From Piromyces finnis (taxonomy: Eukaryota > Neocallimastigomycota > Neocallimastigomycetes > Neocallimastigales > Neocallimastigaceae), in contig MCFH01000118.1 of assembly GCA_002104945.1 (NCBI GenBank), forward strand, positions 1 to 38,249: a DNA stretch of 38,249 nucleotides. Direction: 5' to 3'. Below the pieces are notes generated by a model. The model was given only the letters and a program-made list of their open reading frames with translations. It had not been told where the DNA came from and made no database searches. The position numbers and the translations under genes were made by a program. Below, one piece after another: positions 1 to 8,769 of this stretch. Position 1 is the first letter of the stretch. Each line of letters opens with the position of its first letter.

Positions 1-125
1 GACACTTCTCACATTGCTAATAATTCTTTTAATATCCGCTATCATATCATTCCAATAATAATTTTTCTTTAACCTTTGATAAGTCTTATAATAACCTTCA
101 TGACCTACGTTATGTGCTTGAAATA
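1..125 (-). pseudogene. Start of the integrase zinc-binding domain of element A, out of frame
   Basis: The minus strand here encodes AHNVGHEGYYKTYQRLKKNY and then YYWNDM. This is the first half of the HHCC zinc domain of gypsy integrase, the part holding the two histidines. Its frame differs by one base from the upstream RNase H ORF, which ends in TAA at 126-128. The shift lies at or just before a run of five A's a few codons upstream. A one-base indel, real or from consensus error, explains it. The window ends before the two cysteines. Confidence 0.75.
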
Positions 126-3074
126 TTAACTTACTTTTTCTTCTACAGTAGATATTAGCTGACGTAAGTTATTACCATCTACGAAATAGTCCTTCCCATC
201 TATGGTAGTAAATTTTTCAGCTATAAACTCCTTAATAACTTTGGTTAATAACTCTTCATTATTAGTTTTATTAATTTTTGTTACCAGTATCTTTTTCTCC
301 TCTTTATTCTTCATTCTTGATAATGCATCAGCTATAACATTATTCTTTCCTTTATCATATTGAATATCAATATCCAACTGACTTACTGTAAGACACCATC
401 TGTTGTGACGTGCACTATTTGGTTCCTTATTTTTAAATAAACCCAAAAGTGGTTTATGGTCCGTATAAACCATAGTAGTGTACGGGTTTCCTAAAATATA
501 AGGTTTTAACTTACTCACGCAAAAGAATAACGCAGCACCTTCTAACTCTGTTATTCCATAGTTCTTCTCCGCTTTACTAAGACTTCGACTAATATAATGT
601 ACAGGGTGTTCTATTTTGTTAGTTTCATCTTCTTGTAATAAAACACCACCCACTCCTTCATACGACGCGTCCGTACGTATGATAAAAGGCTTATCAAATT
701 CAGGAAACTTTAAAATGGGAGCGTTTATCAGTTTTTCTTTTAATACTTTAAATGCTTTTTCATGTTTTTCTTCCCATTTATATCGTACATTTTTCTTTAA
801 TAACTCACATAAGGGCGCGGTTACTTGAGAATAATTAGGAATAAAATTTCGATAATATCCTACTGCACCCAAAAACGAACGTAACTCATGAATATTTCCT
901 GGAGCTTCCCACTTCCTTATGGCTTCTATTTTACTTTCCAAAGGACTCAAACCTTTAGTAGATAACCTGTGACCTAATACATTTACTTCTTCCTTCATAA
1001 AACTACATTTCTCAAGATTTATTTTTAATTCATTTTCTTTCAATATTTCAAATACTCTCTTAATATGTTCCATGTGTTCTTCCACACTCTTGGAATATAT
1101 GAGTACATCATCAATAAAATTATATACACAATTTCCTATTAAAGGAAATAATATCTTATTCATTTCCCTCTGAAAAGTTGCTGGTGCATTAGTTAACCCA
1201 AACGGCATGACCTTAAACTGATAGTTACCAAACTTGGTAGTAAAACTAGTAACCTCAGTGCTTTCCTCATGCATAGAAATTTGATGATAACCTGAATATA
1301 AGTCCATAGTAGTGAATATTTTGGCTCCGTTCAGACTATCAAATATTTCATCAATATAGGGGAGTGAATAAGAGTCCTTTTCCGTGAGGTCGTTCACTCT
1401 CCTATAGTCCACACACATTCTCCACTTACCATTATGTTTTGGAACCAGAACTACAGGGGAGGACCATTCTGAATAGGACGGCTCTATTAATTTTTTTTCT
1501 ATTAGCTTAGTTAACTCTTCTTTTAGTATATCTGATTTAAATTTAGTTAACCTATAAGCTCTTTGTTTAACTGGTTTTACACCAGCCTTTAGATTTATTT
1601 TATGTGGTGATAATTTAGAAGGCGTTAATTCCTCAGAAGACGTCGCAATAATCTCTAAGTTTTCTTCCAAAAGTCGGAGTATTTCTTTCCGTTTATCTTT
1701 TGGTAAGGTGTTCAAGAATATCTCATTGTGTATATACTCCTGAGGTGGTAAACCTTCAATAGACTTCAAGCTTTTAGTATCTCCATCTGGTATCTTCTTA
1801 ATAGTACATACCAATTTTCCTTCATTATAATATTGGTTATTGATAGGTACTATTTCTTCTACTACACCTCTTTCTTTCACTTGACATAAGCTCTTGGTTA
1901 CTGGATTTATATATAATAAATTATCTACTTGAGTTTTATAATTTATTAACATATCATAGAACGGTTCTTCTTTTTCAAGTATTCTGAAGTCAACCACTAG
2001 TTCTACCTCTCCTATTCTAACTGGTATACGCACCACAGTACCCTCAGAGTATTCTTCATCAGTAGTAGCTAGTCGAATACGACCTTTGCTTATTCCTACC
2101 ACTTCATATTCCTTTGGTAGTCTTTTGTAAAAAGAAGATGTAATAACATTTAAGTTACTACACGTATCCACCAGTAGTTTTCCTGGTATCCCATCCACAG
2201 TCGCATCCACCATTGCTATATCCTCTTCTGAAGCTTCATTATTCTTACTTATATAGTCATGGTTGATATTATTTAATAAGGTTGTAGTAGCTACTATGTT
2301 ATTTAATGCACCTGATACCTTGCTTTGTACTTTCTCTAACTTTAGTCCTTGGGAAAGTTGTGTTCTTATTTTTGGGCATACATTAAATAACTGTCCATAA
2401 GTAATATCACATTTAGCTGTGTTTAAATCTTCAAAAATATCATAATCACTGGTATCACCTCTCATTTGGATATTACGTGTGACTTTCTCCTCTTTAGTTT
2501 TATCTTTTTCTTTATCTTTAGTCATTTTCAATAACGTCGGTAGAATATCTGTATTTTTCTTTTTAGCTTTTTCTACTTCTACTTTATCTTCCGTATCAAT
2601 ACTGACCTCCATATCTTCGTTTTCTTCTCTTTCGTCTTTATTTATGGTGGTTGGTGGTTTACTTCTTTGTTTTTCTCTGAGTCTTTTACTTTTCTCTTTT
2701 TCCTTGTTAATATTAGGTTGACTCAGAACAGACGTGTCAAGTTGGTTCTTGGGTTGTGATGGTGAACCTGATTCTAAACTCTCATTACTGAGTTCACGTT
2801 CTTGTTGCTTCCTAGTAGCAGGGGTAACTATTGGTCTTGGGTCTTCTTTTAATGATTTTTGTACTCTTTTCTTGGAAGAGTCTTCTTCATCATTAGCTTT
2901 TCTTTTAGCTGCAGCAATAATTTTATCTTCAATAGAAGATATTTCTTCATTATCTGATAAGTCAGAATACTCAGAATATTCAGAGTACTCATTATTATCA
3001 ACTGAACTGTTATTAAGTGAAGCTATTTTTGGATTACTGGGAGTGCTTCTTCTCCCACTATCTAATTTAAATGA
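126..3074 (-). CDS. pol: Pol of element A: protease, reverse transcriptase, RNase H; breaks before integrase
   Basis: The pol frame is open from inside the end of gag (about 3074) to a stop at 126-128. The first ATG is at 2612, but the upstream part has no stop and begins at the gag slippery site, so I take it as part of Pol. Order: a charged Ser/Lys/Glu linker; a helical domain (YDIFEDLN, then QLFNVCPKIR) shared with element E; a retroviral-type protease with active site LLVDTCSNLNVI; reverse transcriptase with MDLYSGYHQ, PFGLTNAPATF and NFIDDVLIYSK; an RNase H domain with IRTDASYEGVGG and YTDHKPLL. The protease has Cys where the D-T/S-G signature has Gly. Translation stops just before the integrase zinc domain, which continues in another frame (see 1-125). 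Confidence 0.88.
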   Translation of the reverse strand, partial: SFKLDSGRRSTPSNPKIASLNNSSVDNNEYSEYSEYSDLSDNEEISSIEDKIIAAAKRKANDEEDSSKKRVQKSLKEDPRPIVTPATRKQQERELSNESLESGSPSQPKNQLDTSVLSQPNINKEKEKSKRLREKQRSKPPTTINKDEREENEDMEVSIDTEDKVEVEKAKKKNTDILPTLLKMTKDKEKDKTKEEKVTRNIQMRGDTSDYDIFEDLNTAKCDITYGQLFNVCPKIRTQLSQGLKLEKVQSKVSGALNNIVATTTLLNNINHDYISKNNEASEEDIAMVDATVDGIPGKLLVDTCSNLNVITSSFYKRLPKEYEVVGISKGRIRLATTDEEYSEGTVVRIPVRIGEVELVVDFRILEKEEPFYDMLINYKTQVDNLLYINPVTKSLCQVKERGVVEEIVPINNQYYNEGKLVCTIKKIPDGDTKSLKSIEGLPPQEYIHNEIFLNTLPKDKRKEILRLLEENLEIIATSSEELTPSKLSPHKINLKAGVKPVKQRAYRLTKFKSDILKEELTKLIEKKLIEPSYSEWSSPVVLVPKHNGKWRMCVDYRRVNDLTEKDSYSLPYIDEIFDSLNGAKIFTTMDLYSGYHQISMHEESTEVTSFTTKFGNYQFKVMPFGLTNAPATFQREMNKILFPLIGNCVYNFIDDVLIYSKSVEEHMEHIKRVFEILKENELKINLEKCSFMKEEVNVLGHRLSTKGLSPLESKIEAIRKWEAPGNIHELRSFLGAVGYYRNFIPNYSQVTAPLCELLKKNVRYKWEEKHEKAFKVLKEKLINAPILKFPEFDKPFIIRTDASYEGVGGVLLQEDETNKIEHPVHYISRSLSKAEKNYGITELEGAALFFCVSKLKPYILGNPYTTMVYTDHKPLLGLFKNKEPNSARHNRWCLTVSQLDIDIQYDKGKNNVIADALSRMKNKEEKKILVTKINKTNNEELLTKVIKEFIAEKFTTIDGKDYFVDGNNLRQLISTVEEKVS

Positions 3075-3982
3075 CCTTTTCTGGCCTTTTGTTTGTTTTC
3101 TTCTACTATGGCACTCAGCTTAGGACAATGATATTGAAAGTGTCCCTTCTCGTTGCAAAAGTAGCAAGTTTTGATAGTTAAGTTTCTCATTTTCTCCGTC
3201 AACTCATTCATAGGATCTTTCTTATCATTACCATAATTCGCTATTGTTGGCTTCTTGTTCCTTTCATAGCTATCTTCTTTTCTTTCATATTTATTTTTAT
3301 ATCTTTTATCAGAGTTAGAAGAGGTGGATACATCATAATTGTTAGCTTTATGACGATTTCTTAAATTTAGTCTGTCCCCATCTTCGGCAAGCTTGTAGGC
3401 TTCTGCTAAGGTAACTTCTTTTTCCCTACGCACATTTTCCCAGGCTTTATAGTTAGGCTCAATGGAATCTAAGTAATCTTCAACATCTACTTTCCTTCTA
3501 CGCTTCTTGTCTAGTTTGACATACAAGGAACGGTACCTTATGTTGAAGTCTTTTACTTTTTCATTCTTTTTGATTCGCATATCCCTAAGCTCCTTGAGAA
3601 GTTCTATTTGATCTTCCTTTACTCCATAAAATTCTTCTAACATAGTGACTATCTTTTTAAGGGAAGGGTAGTGAGCTCTTCTCTTTCCTCTACCTTCATC
3701 TTCTTCATCACTATCTTCACTGTCTTCATCACTTTCGAAGTCCTTATTAGGATTCAACTCTTGAATAAGTTCATTTGGTGTTCCTGTAGTAGTAAACAAA
3801 CAAGCTAGAAACACCATTTTTGGACTTTTAACATCTTGAAGCATAGTCCAATACTTTAATTGACTATACCAAGTCTTAATGTCCAAATTATCTTCGGTTA
3901 ATCTAGTGACATGCTTTAATTCCTTCATTAATTTAGCAAAGTCAATAGATTTATCAGCTCCCGTACTCATTTTTATATACAA
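3062..3982 (-). CDS. gag: Gag nucleocapsid polyprotein of element A
   Basis: This 306-residue Gag is the structural protein that would assemble the cytoplasmic virus-like particle. The middle has the usual gypsy Gag helical region: an acidic, serine-rich loop near residues 85-98, then helices with motifs such as LRDMRIKKNEKV and FNIRYRSLYVKL. A CCHC zinc knuckle (CYFCNEKGHFQYHC) sits near the C-terminus and would bind genomic RNA. The ATG at 3982 follows a 380-bp leader after the priming site, so it is the natural start. The stop codon at 3062-3064 directly follows a slippery heptamer, and pol is open in the -1 frame across the stop, so Gag-Pol is probably made by frameshifting. No internal break is visible. 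Confidence 0.88.
   Translation of the reverse strand: MYIKMSTGADKSIDFAKLMKELKHVTRLTEDNLDIKTWYSQLKYWTMLQDVKSPKMVFLACLFTTTGTPNELIQELNPNKDFESDEDSEDSDEEDEGRGKRRAHYPSLKKIVTMLEEFYGVKEDQIELLKELRDMRIKKNEKVKDFNIRYRSLYVKLDKKRRRKVDVEDYLDSIEPNYKAWENVRREKEVTLAEAYKLAEDGDRLNLRNRHKANNYDVSTSSNSDKRYKNKYERKEDSYERNKKPTIANYGNDKKDPMNELTEKMRNLTIKTCYFCNEKGHFQYHCPKLSAIVEENKQKARKGHLN
3065..3071 (-). promoter_or_regulatory. Candidate -1 ribosomal frameshift site TTTAAAT between gag and pol of A
   Basis: Read in the gag frame the codons are CAT TTA AAT TAG, which contain the canonical X-XXY-YYZ heptamer T-TTA-AAT immediately before the stop. A -1 slip on it leads straight into the open pol frame. I checked the -1 frame codon by codon from here to the pol ATG at 2612 and found no stop. 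Confidence 0.65.
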
Positions 3983-4362
3983 GTTTTAAATAAAGATAAA
4001 AATACAATTTTACAATAATATTAAAGAATGAAACAAGTTTAAAAAAAAATAATTTTCTTTTATAAGAATTTAAAAGAATGAATTACAACAATATTTGAAA
4101 TATATTTAATTAACAACACTAATAATTATTCTCTTTAGTTAAACTAGTAATACCAATATAAAATACTTCCTTAACTGCACCAATTAACAATATTAATTTC
4201 TCTCTATTAACTATTTTAATTTGTGCCTTGAAGTATATAACTTTTTATTATACTAGTATAACCCTCTTTTGAATTATTAACTATTTTAATTAAATAATAA
4301 TACAAAAACAAATATAAAAGTAACTATAAAAATGTAGTGTGATATCAATATGTTATTATTAT
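3983..4362 (-). other. 5' leader of element A
   Basis: This 380-bp AT-rich stretch lies between the primer-binding site and the gag ATG. I see no ORF and no resemblance to the leader of element B. Confidence 0.5.
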
Positions 4363-4379
4363 CCCCGATATCTCCACCA
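4363..4379 (-). promoter_or_regulatory. tRNA-type primer-binding site of element A
   Basis: The minus strand reads TGGTGGAGATATCGGGG. It starts with TGG, the complement of a tRNA 3' CCA end, and lies 7 nt after the LTR end (CCGTAGCA). The same 17 bases recur with the same 7-nt spacing at 19180-19196. The matching tRNA should begin with GGAGATA; I cannot assign it. Confidence 0.75.
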
Positions 4380-4386
4380 TTAATTA

Positions 4387-5243
4387 TGCTACGGTTCAAA
4401 TAAGATATCACAAAACACTTGAATAGTTATAAAAATAAAAATTTATTTAATTTTAATTTTTATTCATTTAATTTATTTTTGATTTTTCAATTTTTAGAAT
4501 TTTCTCAAAAATCCTCGTACTTTTTCCAACTATCCATTATTTGAAATTTAATGGTTTTGGATAGCTAAGGATTTAAATTGATTTCATTCATAATATATGG
4601 ATCATTCACTGTAACATATATTAATTAAATCCTTAATATATATTATGAATAATCTCTTAATATTTGAATAGAAAAATTTTTAATTTATAATTAATAAAAT
4701 TTTAATTTATGATATGTGTAACATTTTTGCATATCATATATTATATATTTAATTATGACATATAATAAAATTATATTATTCAATTAATTATGCCCTTTTT
4801 TAGACATAAATAATAATTTTTCTGTCGAGGTATCTTCTGTTTTGTGTGTAACAGTTGCCTCTTTTAGTAAAAATTATAATTAAATTCTATGTCATAATTT
4901 CAAATTATAAAATATTATACAATAAAGTTCATTAATAAAATAAACCTTAAATAATAATAAAATTCCTATAACTATTTTAATAATAAAATTTTGTAAAATT
5001 TATAAGTATAAAATATTATAAGTAATTATACTAATACTAATAATAAAGGTCTTAAATAACTATATACAAATAATATAACTATATAATAAAAATATTAATA
5101 ATTACTAGAAAAATGTATAAAAATTATATATTATAATTTTTATATTTTAAAAATAGAGTTAAACACTAGTAAGGAATATAAATAGTTGAAGGTTAATTCC
5201 TAAAATTCTAGCTAATTCAACTATTTATGTTCATTCCTTAACA
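4387..5243 (-). repeat. 5' LTR of element A
   Basis: On the minus strand it begins TGTTAAGG and ends CCGTAGCA, giving TG...CA ends, about 857 bp. The partner LTR is outside the window, so both borders are inferred from the TG/CA ends, the downstream priming site, and the abrupt start of element B sequence at 5244. The U3 edge carries a large inverted repeat (5171-5239). Part of the LTR resembles the relict at 19204-21055. Confidence 0.65.
5171..5239. repeat. Imperfect inverted repeat at the outer edge of the A LTR
   Basis: The left arm, 5171-5190, reads AAGGAATATAAATAGTTGAA. The right arm, 5216-5239, is its reverse complement with a 4-nt insertion. The loop is 25 nt. A transcript could fold into a roughly 20-bp hairpin here. 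Confidence 0.7.
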
Positions 5244-5257
5244 TGAATACTAGAAAT

Positions 5258-5335
5258 AACTAAATTGTCTTAGTGGTTAGTAGCTAAGACTTTGAGTCTG
5301 AATGACACTAGTTCGAGACCTCATAGATACTATTT
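5258..5335 (+). other. tRNA-like sequence with Pol III box resemblance inside the B LTR (second copy 17884-17961)
   Basis: The stretch contains TAGTGGTTAG, like a tRNA D-loop/A box, an anticodon-loop-like CTTTGAG that would present UUG (Gln), and GTTCGAGACC, a full match to the B-box core GTTCGANNCC. The T-stem and acceptor stem do not pair, so it is not a working tRNA gene. It is followed by an A/T tail of TTTTA repeats. It could be a captured tRNA-derived fragment or SINE head. Confidence 0.35.
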
Positions 5336-5434
5336 TAAAAAAATTATAATTTTATTTTATTTTATTTTATTTTTAAATTTTATTTTATATGAAGATTATT
5401 GATTGGTTAAGAATTTTAAGTTGAAAAAATTTTA

Positions 5435-5439
5435 TAAAT
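5435..5439. repeat. Target-site duplication TAAAT left of the copia element
   Basis: TAAAT ends where the copia LTR starts and is repeated at 11368-11372. The empty site in the 3' LTR of B has a single copy. Confidence 0.88.
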
Positions 5440-5795
5440 TGTTAAAATTATAATGAAATAATTTTATATTTTATTTACTATTAATTAATTATATAATTAT
5501 ATATTATTTAAATTTTTATGTATTAATTAAATTAATTATATGAAAAGTATAATTTTATTTAATATTATATAAATATATATTTTTTACTATTATTAAAATG
5601 TAGTTCTTTTCATAATATAAGAAAAGACATTATTAAATAACTTGTATTAAATAATAATAAATATTAATAACAAATATTAATAAATAAATAATAATAAATA
5701 AATATAAAATAATATATATACATATTATACAAATATTTATTTATAAAGTGTTGGTGTTATATAAAATATTATAATAATAATATTTAATCATAAAA
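5440..5795 (+). repeat. 5' LTR of the copia element
   Basis: It starts TGTTAAAATTAT and ends AATCATAAAA, 356 bp. The end is unusual because it does not finish in CA. I set it from the empty site: bases through TAAAA are shared by both LTRs, and the target duplication follows directly in the 3' copy. Confidence 0.88.
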
Positions 5796-5809
5796 GATTA
5801 AGAGTCTCA
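5796..5809 (+). promoter_or_regulatory. Primer-binding site of the copia element, half-tRNA type
   Basis: GATTAAGAGTCTCA directly follows the LTR. Its reverse complement TGAGACTCTTAATC is the anticodon arm of eukaryotic tRNA-Lys(CUU) as I remember it (stem TGAGA, loop CTCTTAA, then TC). Some copia elements prime from a tRNA cut in the anticodon arm, such as Drosophila copia with tRNA-iMet. The leader is only 28 nt, so little else could serve. Confidence 0.6.
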
Positions 5810-5823
5810 ATTGTCTCAAGAAA

Positions 5824-8769
5824 ATGTCTAATAATAAAAATAAAAATCTACTAAGTTCAAATATGGACCCTTCTAGTTTTATAGGAAAATTCCAAATAGA
5901 ACTTAATAAAGAAAATTTTCAAGCTTGGCAGATCAAAGTCAGAGATATTTTAAGATGCTGCGGTTTGGAAGAATATATTGATGAAAATAAAACTCCAAAG
6001 ATATATATAAAGAATATATCAGAGAGTGAAAAAGAAAATTATAAAGAAGTCCCACATGAGCCTAACATGTACTATAATAAAAATGTAACAGATGAAACTC
6101 TTGCTATTGATAATAAAGTAAGAATGTTTATTAGAAGTACATTGGCACCAAAATCAGTTGAAGATGTTCAAAGTAGAACACTTACTGGTTACCAAATATG
6201 GAAAACTTTAGAAAGTATATATATAGGAAACCAATCCAGTAAGAAAACTGACCTTATTAAAGAAGTGAATAGAATGAAATACAACCCACAAGATAGTATA
6301 GCCAGTTTTGTAAATAAACTAAATTTAAAATTTGAAACATTAGAATCCATGGGAGTCCATATAGATGAAGAAGAAAAGGCCGCCGTTTTATACAGAGCTA
6401 TGCCAAAACAATACCAATGGATAAATATATTCGATTATGAAGGTAACTGGACTTTATGTAGAGAATATGTATCAAATAGAGTTCAGTCTGTTCAAAGGTC
6501 AGAAGAAAGGGAACGAAGTAATAGGCTTGGATTTAATCAAGTTTTTAGTAGTGAAAGTGGCTATGGAAATTATGATAATTATAATCATAAAAATAATAAA
6601 TTTTCAAATTATAAAAATAAAAATAATAAAAATAAAAATGATATAATATGTCATTTTTGTAATAAAAGAGGCCACATTGAAAGAAACTGCATATTTAAAG
6701 AAAAATTAGCAAAAGAATATAATTCAAACAATAAAAATTATAAAAATAAACAAAATAAAAAATATAAAAAGAAATATGCAGATGTAGTTACAAAACAAAG
6801 AAGTAACTACAAGGATATAACACCAAATTTATTCAACGTGGATTATGATTCTACATATGAAAAAGAATCAAACAGTGTTGTAAAAGTAAATTTTTCAAAT
6901 AAAAAATATAAAAAGGTTATAAAATCAAAAGGGAACTTTAGTATGTGGATGCTAGATTCAGGAGCATCAGTTCACCTTACAAACGATATTAAATTATTAT
7001 ATAAAATTAAAAGACATAAAGAACCAATTTACTATGCGGATGGTGAAGTTGGTTATTCTACACATATAGGCAACATAAAAGGCTACTTTAATAAAGAACA
7101 AATAATTTTAAAAAATGTTTTATATGTTCCAGATATTAAAAGGAATTTAATATCTATTTCAAATTTTGTTAAAGAAGGTCTTAATGTAAATTTTAAATAT
7201 ATAAATAATGCTGCCACAGCATTTATCCAAGATAAAAATAAAAATAATATATATGTATCAAGAGAAGATGAACATAACATATTTAATGTTTATATATCAA
7301 AGACAAAATTATTTAACTACCAAATACAAAATCCAATGTATTGTTATTCAATTAGGAAGTTAAATAATGATGAAAAATTACATCTTTGGCATAGAAGATT
7401 AGGTCATTTTCATGCCAAAAGTATTGAAAATAAATTATTAAATATAAACATTAAAGATATTTGTGAAACATGTTCATTATCAAAATTAAAAAATCAACCA
7501 TATCATAGTTCTACTAATAAAAGTACAGAAGTACTTCAATTAGTACATACTGATATAGTTGGACCCATTAACGCGTCATCTATATACGGTAATCATTATT
7601 TTATTACCTTTTTAGATGATTATTCAAGATATGGATGGGTAATTTTTATAAAAAATAAAAGTGACGCGTTTAACGCGTTTAAAATATGGTATAATAAAGT
7701 TACCAATGAATTTAAAAAGAATATTACATATTTAAGAAGTGATAATGGTACAGAATATAAGTCTTTAAATTTTAAAAATTTTTGTGATACTCATGGTATT
7801 ACACAACAATTCACTGTACCATATAATCCACAACAAAATGGACGCGCTGAAAGGTTTAATGGAGTACTAATCCATGCAGCTACCACTATGATGCAAGATG
7901 CTAAATTATGTAGAAGATTCTGGGAAGACGCAGTCAGAACTGCCAATTATATACATAACAGGTTACCTCACAATGGAAATGACTTGAAGGTACCCTATGA
8001 AATGTTATATAATATCCCAGTAGACTACAGTAAATTTCGTGTTTTTGGATGTAAAGTGTTACATCTTAAACGTAACACTGAAAAACACAAATTTGAAAGC
8101 ACTTCGCTACCTGGCATATTTATTGGTTATGATGACACTTCTACCGGATTCAGAATTTTTGACTTAAATTCTTTTAAAATTGTCATCAAAAGAGTAGTTG
8201 AATTTTTAGAAGACCAACCAGGTAATTTTAATTTTGATGATAACGTCAAAAATGTCAATTTCATCGATTATGATTCATTAATCAATGAAATGGAGGGGGA
8301 CGATAACGAAAGTCTTCAACAGGACATAGAAATTGGCATATCATCAAACATTAATAACAATGATTTTCCAAATAATTTTAATAAAATAAAATATAATGCC
8401 AACAATAACTATATCGGCATTAATAGTAATAATAATAAGGATAATATTATTTATAACAATAATAATAAAGAAAACATTAAAAATTATAACATAAATGAAA
8501 ATAACAATTTAAATATAAATAACAATTTAAATATAAATAACAATTTAAATGAAAATAACAATTTAAATGAAAATAATATTTTAAAAGAAAATAACGATTT
8601 AAACACAAATAATAATTTAAATGAAAATAATAATTTAAATGAAAATAACAATTCAAATAAAAACAATAATTCAAATGAAAACGATAATCCAAATAAAAAC
8701 AATATTTCAGATGAAAATAATAATTCAAATGAAAGTAATGATTTAAATAAAAATAAAATAAAAAAATAA
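5824..8769 (+). CDS. gag-pol: Copia Gag, protease and integrase polyprotein
   Basis: The ATG at 5824 begins 28 nt after the LTR. Gag starts with the copia-type domain (NFQAWQIKVRDILRCCG) and ends with a CCHC knuckle CHFCNKRGHIERNC near residue 276. Protease follows with WMLDSGASVHLTND. Integrase has the pre-integrase zinc region (LHLWHRRLGHFHAKS, then CETCSLSK) and core motifs VHTDIVGP, RSDNGTEY and NGRAERFNG, so the D, D and E are all present. The last 150 residues are a repetitive Asn-rich linker built on NNLNENNN-like units. The frame ends at TAA 8767-8769 just after seven A's, where the +1 frame into reverse transcriptase opens. Mature proteins would act in the particle and in the nucleus. 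Confidence 0.92.
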   Translation: MSNNKNKNLLSSNMDPSSFIGKFQIELNKENFQAWQIKVRDILRCCGLEEYIDENKTPKIYIKNISESEKENYKEVPHEPNMYYNKNVTDETLAIDNKVRMFIRSTLAPKSVEDVQSRTLTGYQIWKTLESIYIGNQSSKKTDLIKEVNRMKYNPQDSIASFVNKLNLKFETLESMGVHIDEEEKAAVLYRAMPKQYQWINIFDYEGNWTLCREYVSNRVQSVQRSEERERSNRLGFNQVFSSESGYGNYDNYNHKNNKFSNYKNKNNKNKNDIICHFCNKRGHIERNCIFKEKLAKEYNSNNKNYKNKQNKKYKKKYADVVTKQRSNYKDITPNLFNVDYDSTYEKESNSVVKVNFSNKKYKKVIKSKGNFSMWMLDSGASVHLTNDIKLLYKIKRHKEPIYYADGEVGYSTHIGNIKGYFNKEQIILKNVLYVPDIKRNLISISNFVKEGLNVNFKYINNAATAFIQDKNKNNIYVSREDEHNIFNVYISKTKLFNYQIQNPMYCYSIRKLNNDEKLHLWHRRLGHFHAKSIENKLLNINIKDICETCSLSKLKNQPYHSSTNKSTEVLQLVHTDIVGPINASSIYGNHYFITFLDDYSRYGWVIFIKNKSDAFNAFKIWYNKVTNEFKKNITYLRSDNGTEYKSLNFKNFCDTHGITQQFTVPYNPQQNGRAERFNGVLIHAATTMMQDAKLCRRFWEDAVRTANYIHNRLPHNGNDLKVPYEMLYNIPVDYSKFRVFGCKVLHLKRNTEKHKFESTSLPGIFIGYDDTSTGFRIFDLNSFKIVIKRVVEFLEDQPGNFNFDDNVKNVNFIDYDSLINEMEGDDNESLQQDIEIGISSNINNNDFPNNFNKIKYNANNNYIGINSNNNKDNIIYNNNNKENIKNYNINENNNLNINNNLNINNNLNENNNLNENNILKENNDLNTNNNLNENNNLNENNNSNKNNNSNENDNPNKNNISDENNNSNESNDLNKNKIKK

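Larger units (their letters stand above)
1..5243 (-). mobile_element. Ty3/gypsy LTR retrotransposon A, 5' part; cut by the left window edge
   Basis: On the minus strand the order is 5' LTR (4387-5243), a 7-nt gap, a tRNA-type primer-binding site, leader, gag, then pol in the -1 frame. Pol runs through protease, reverse transcriptase and RNase H into the start of integrase at the window edge. The rest of integrase and the 3' LTR must lie to the left. The protein layout has a conserved helical domain ahead of protease, also seen in element E, so A and E are one family. This family differs from the chromoviruses B, C and D by its tRNA priming site and by its separate gag and pol frames. The element ends at 5243, directly against the first bases of element B. 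Confidence 0.9.
5244..5439 (+). repeat. 5' LTR of element B, first segment
   Basis: It matches the 3' LTR from 17871 onward, up to the point where the copia element begins at 5440. The tRNA-like stretch is inside it. Confidence 0.88.

Noticed and set aside
5258-5335. Functional tRNA-Gln gene
   Set aside because: T-stem and acceptor stem do not pair; I list it only as tRNA-like.
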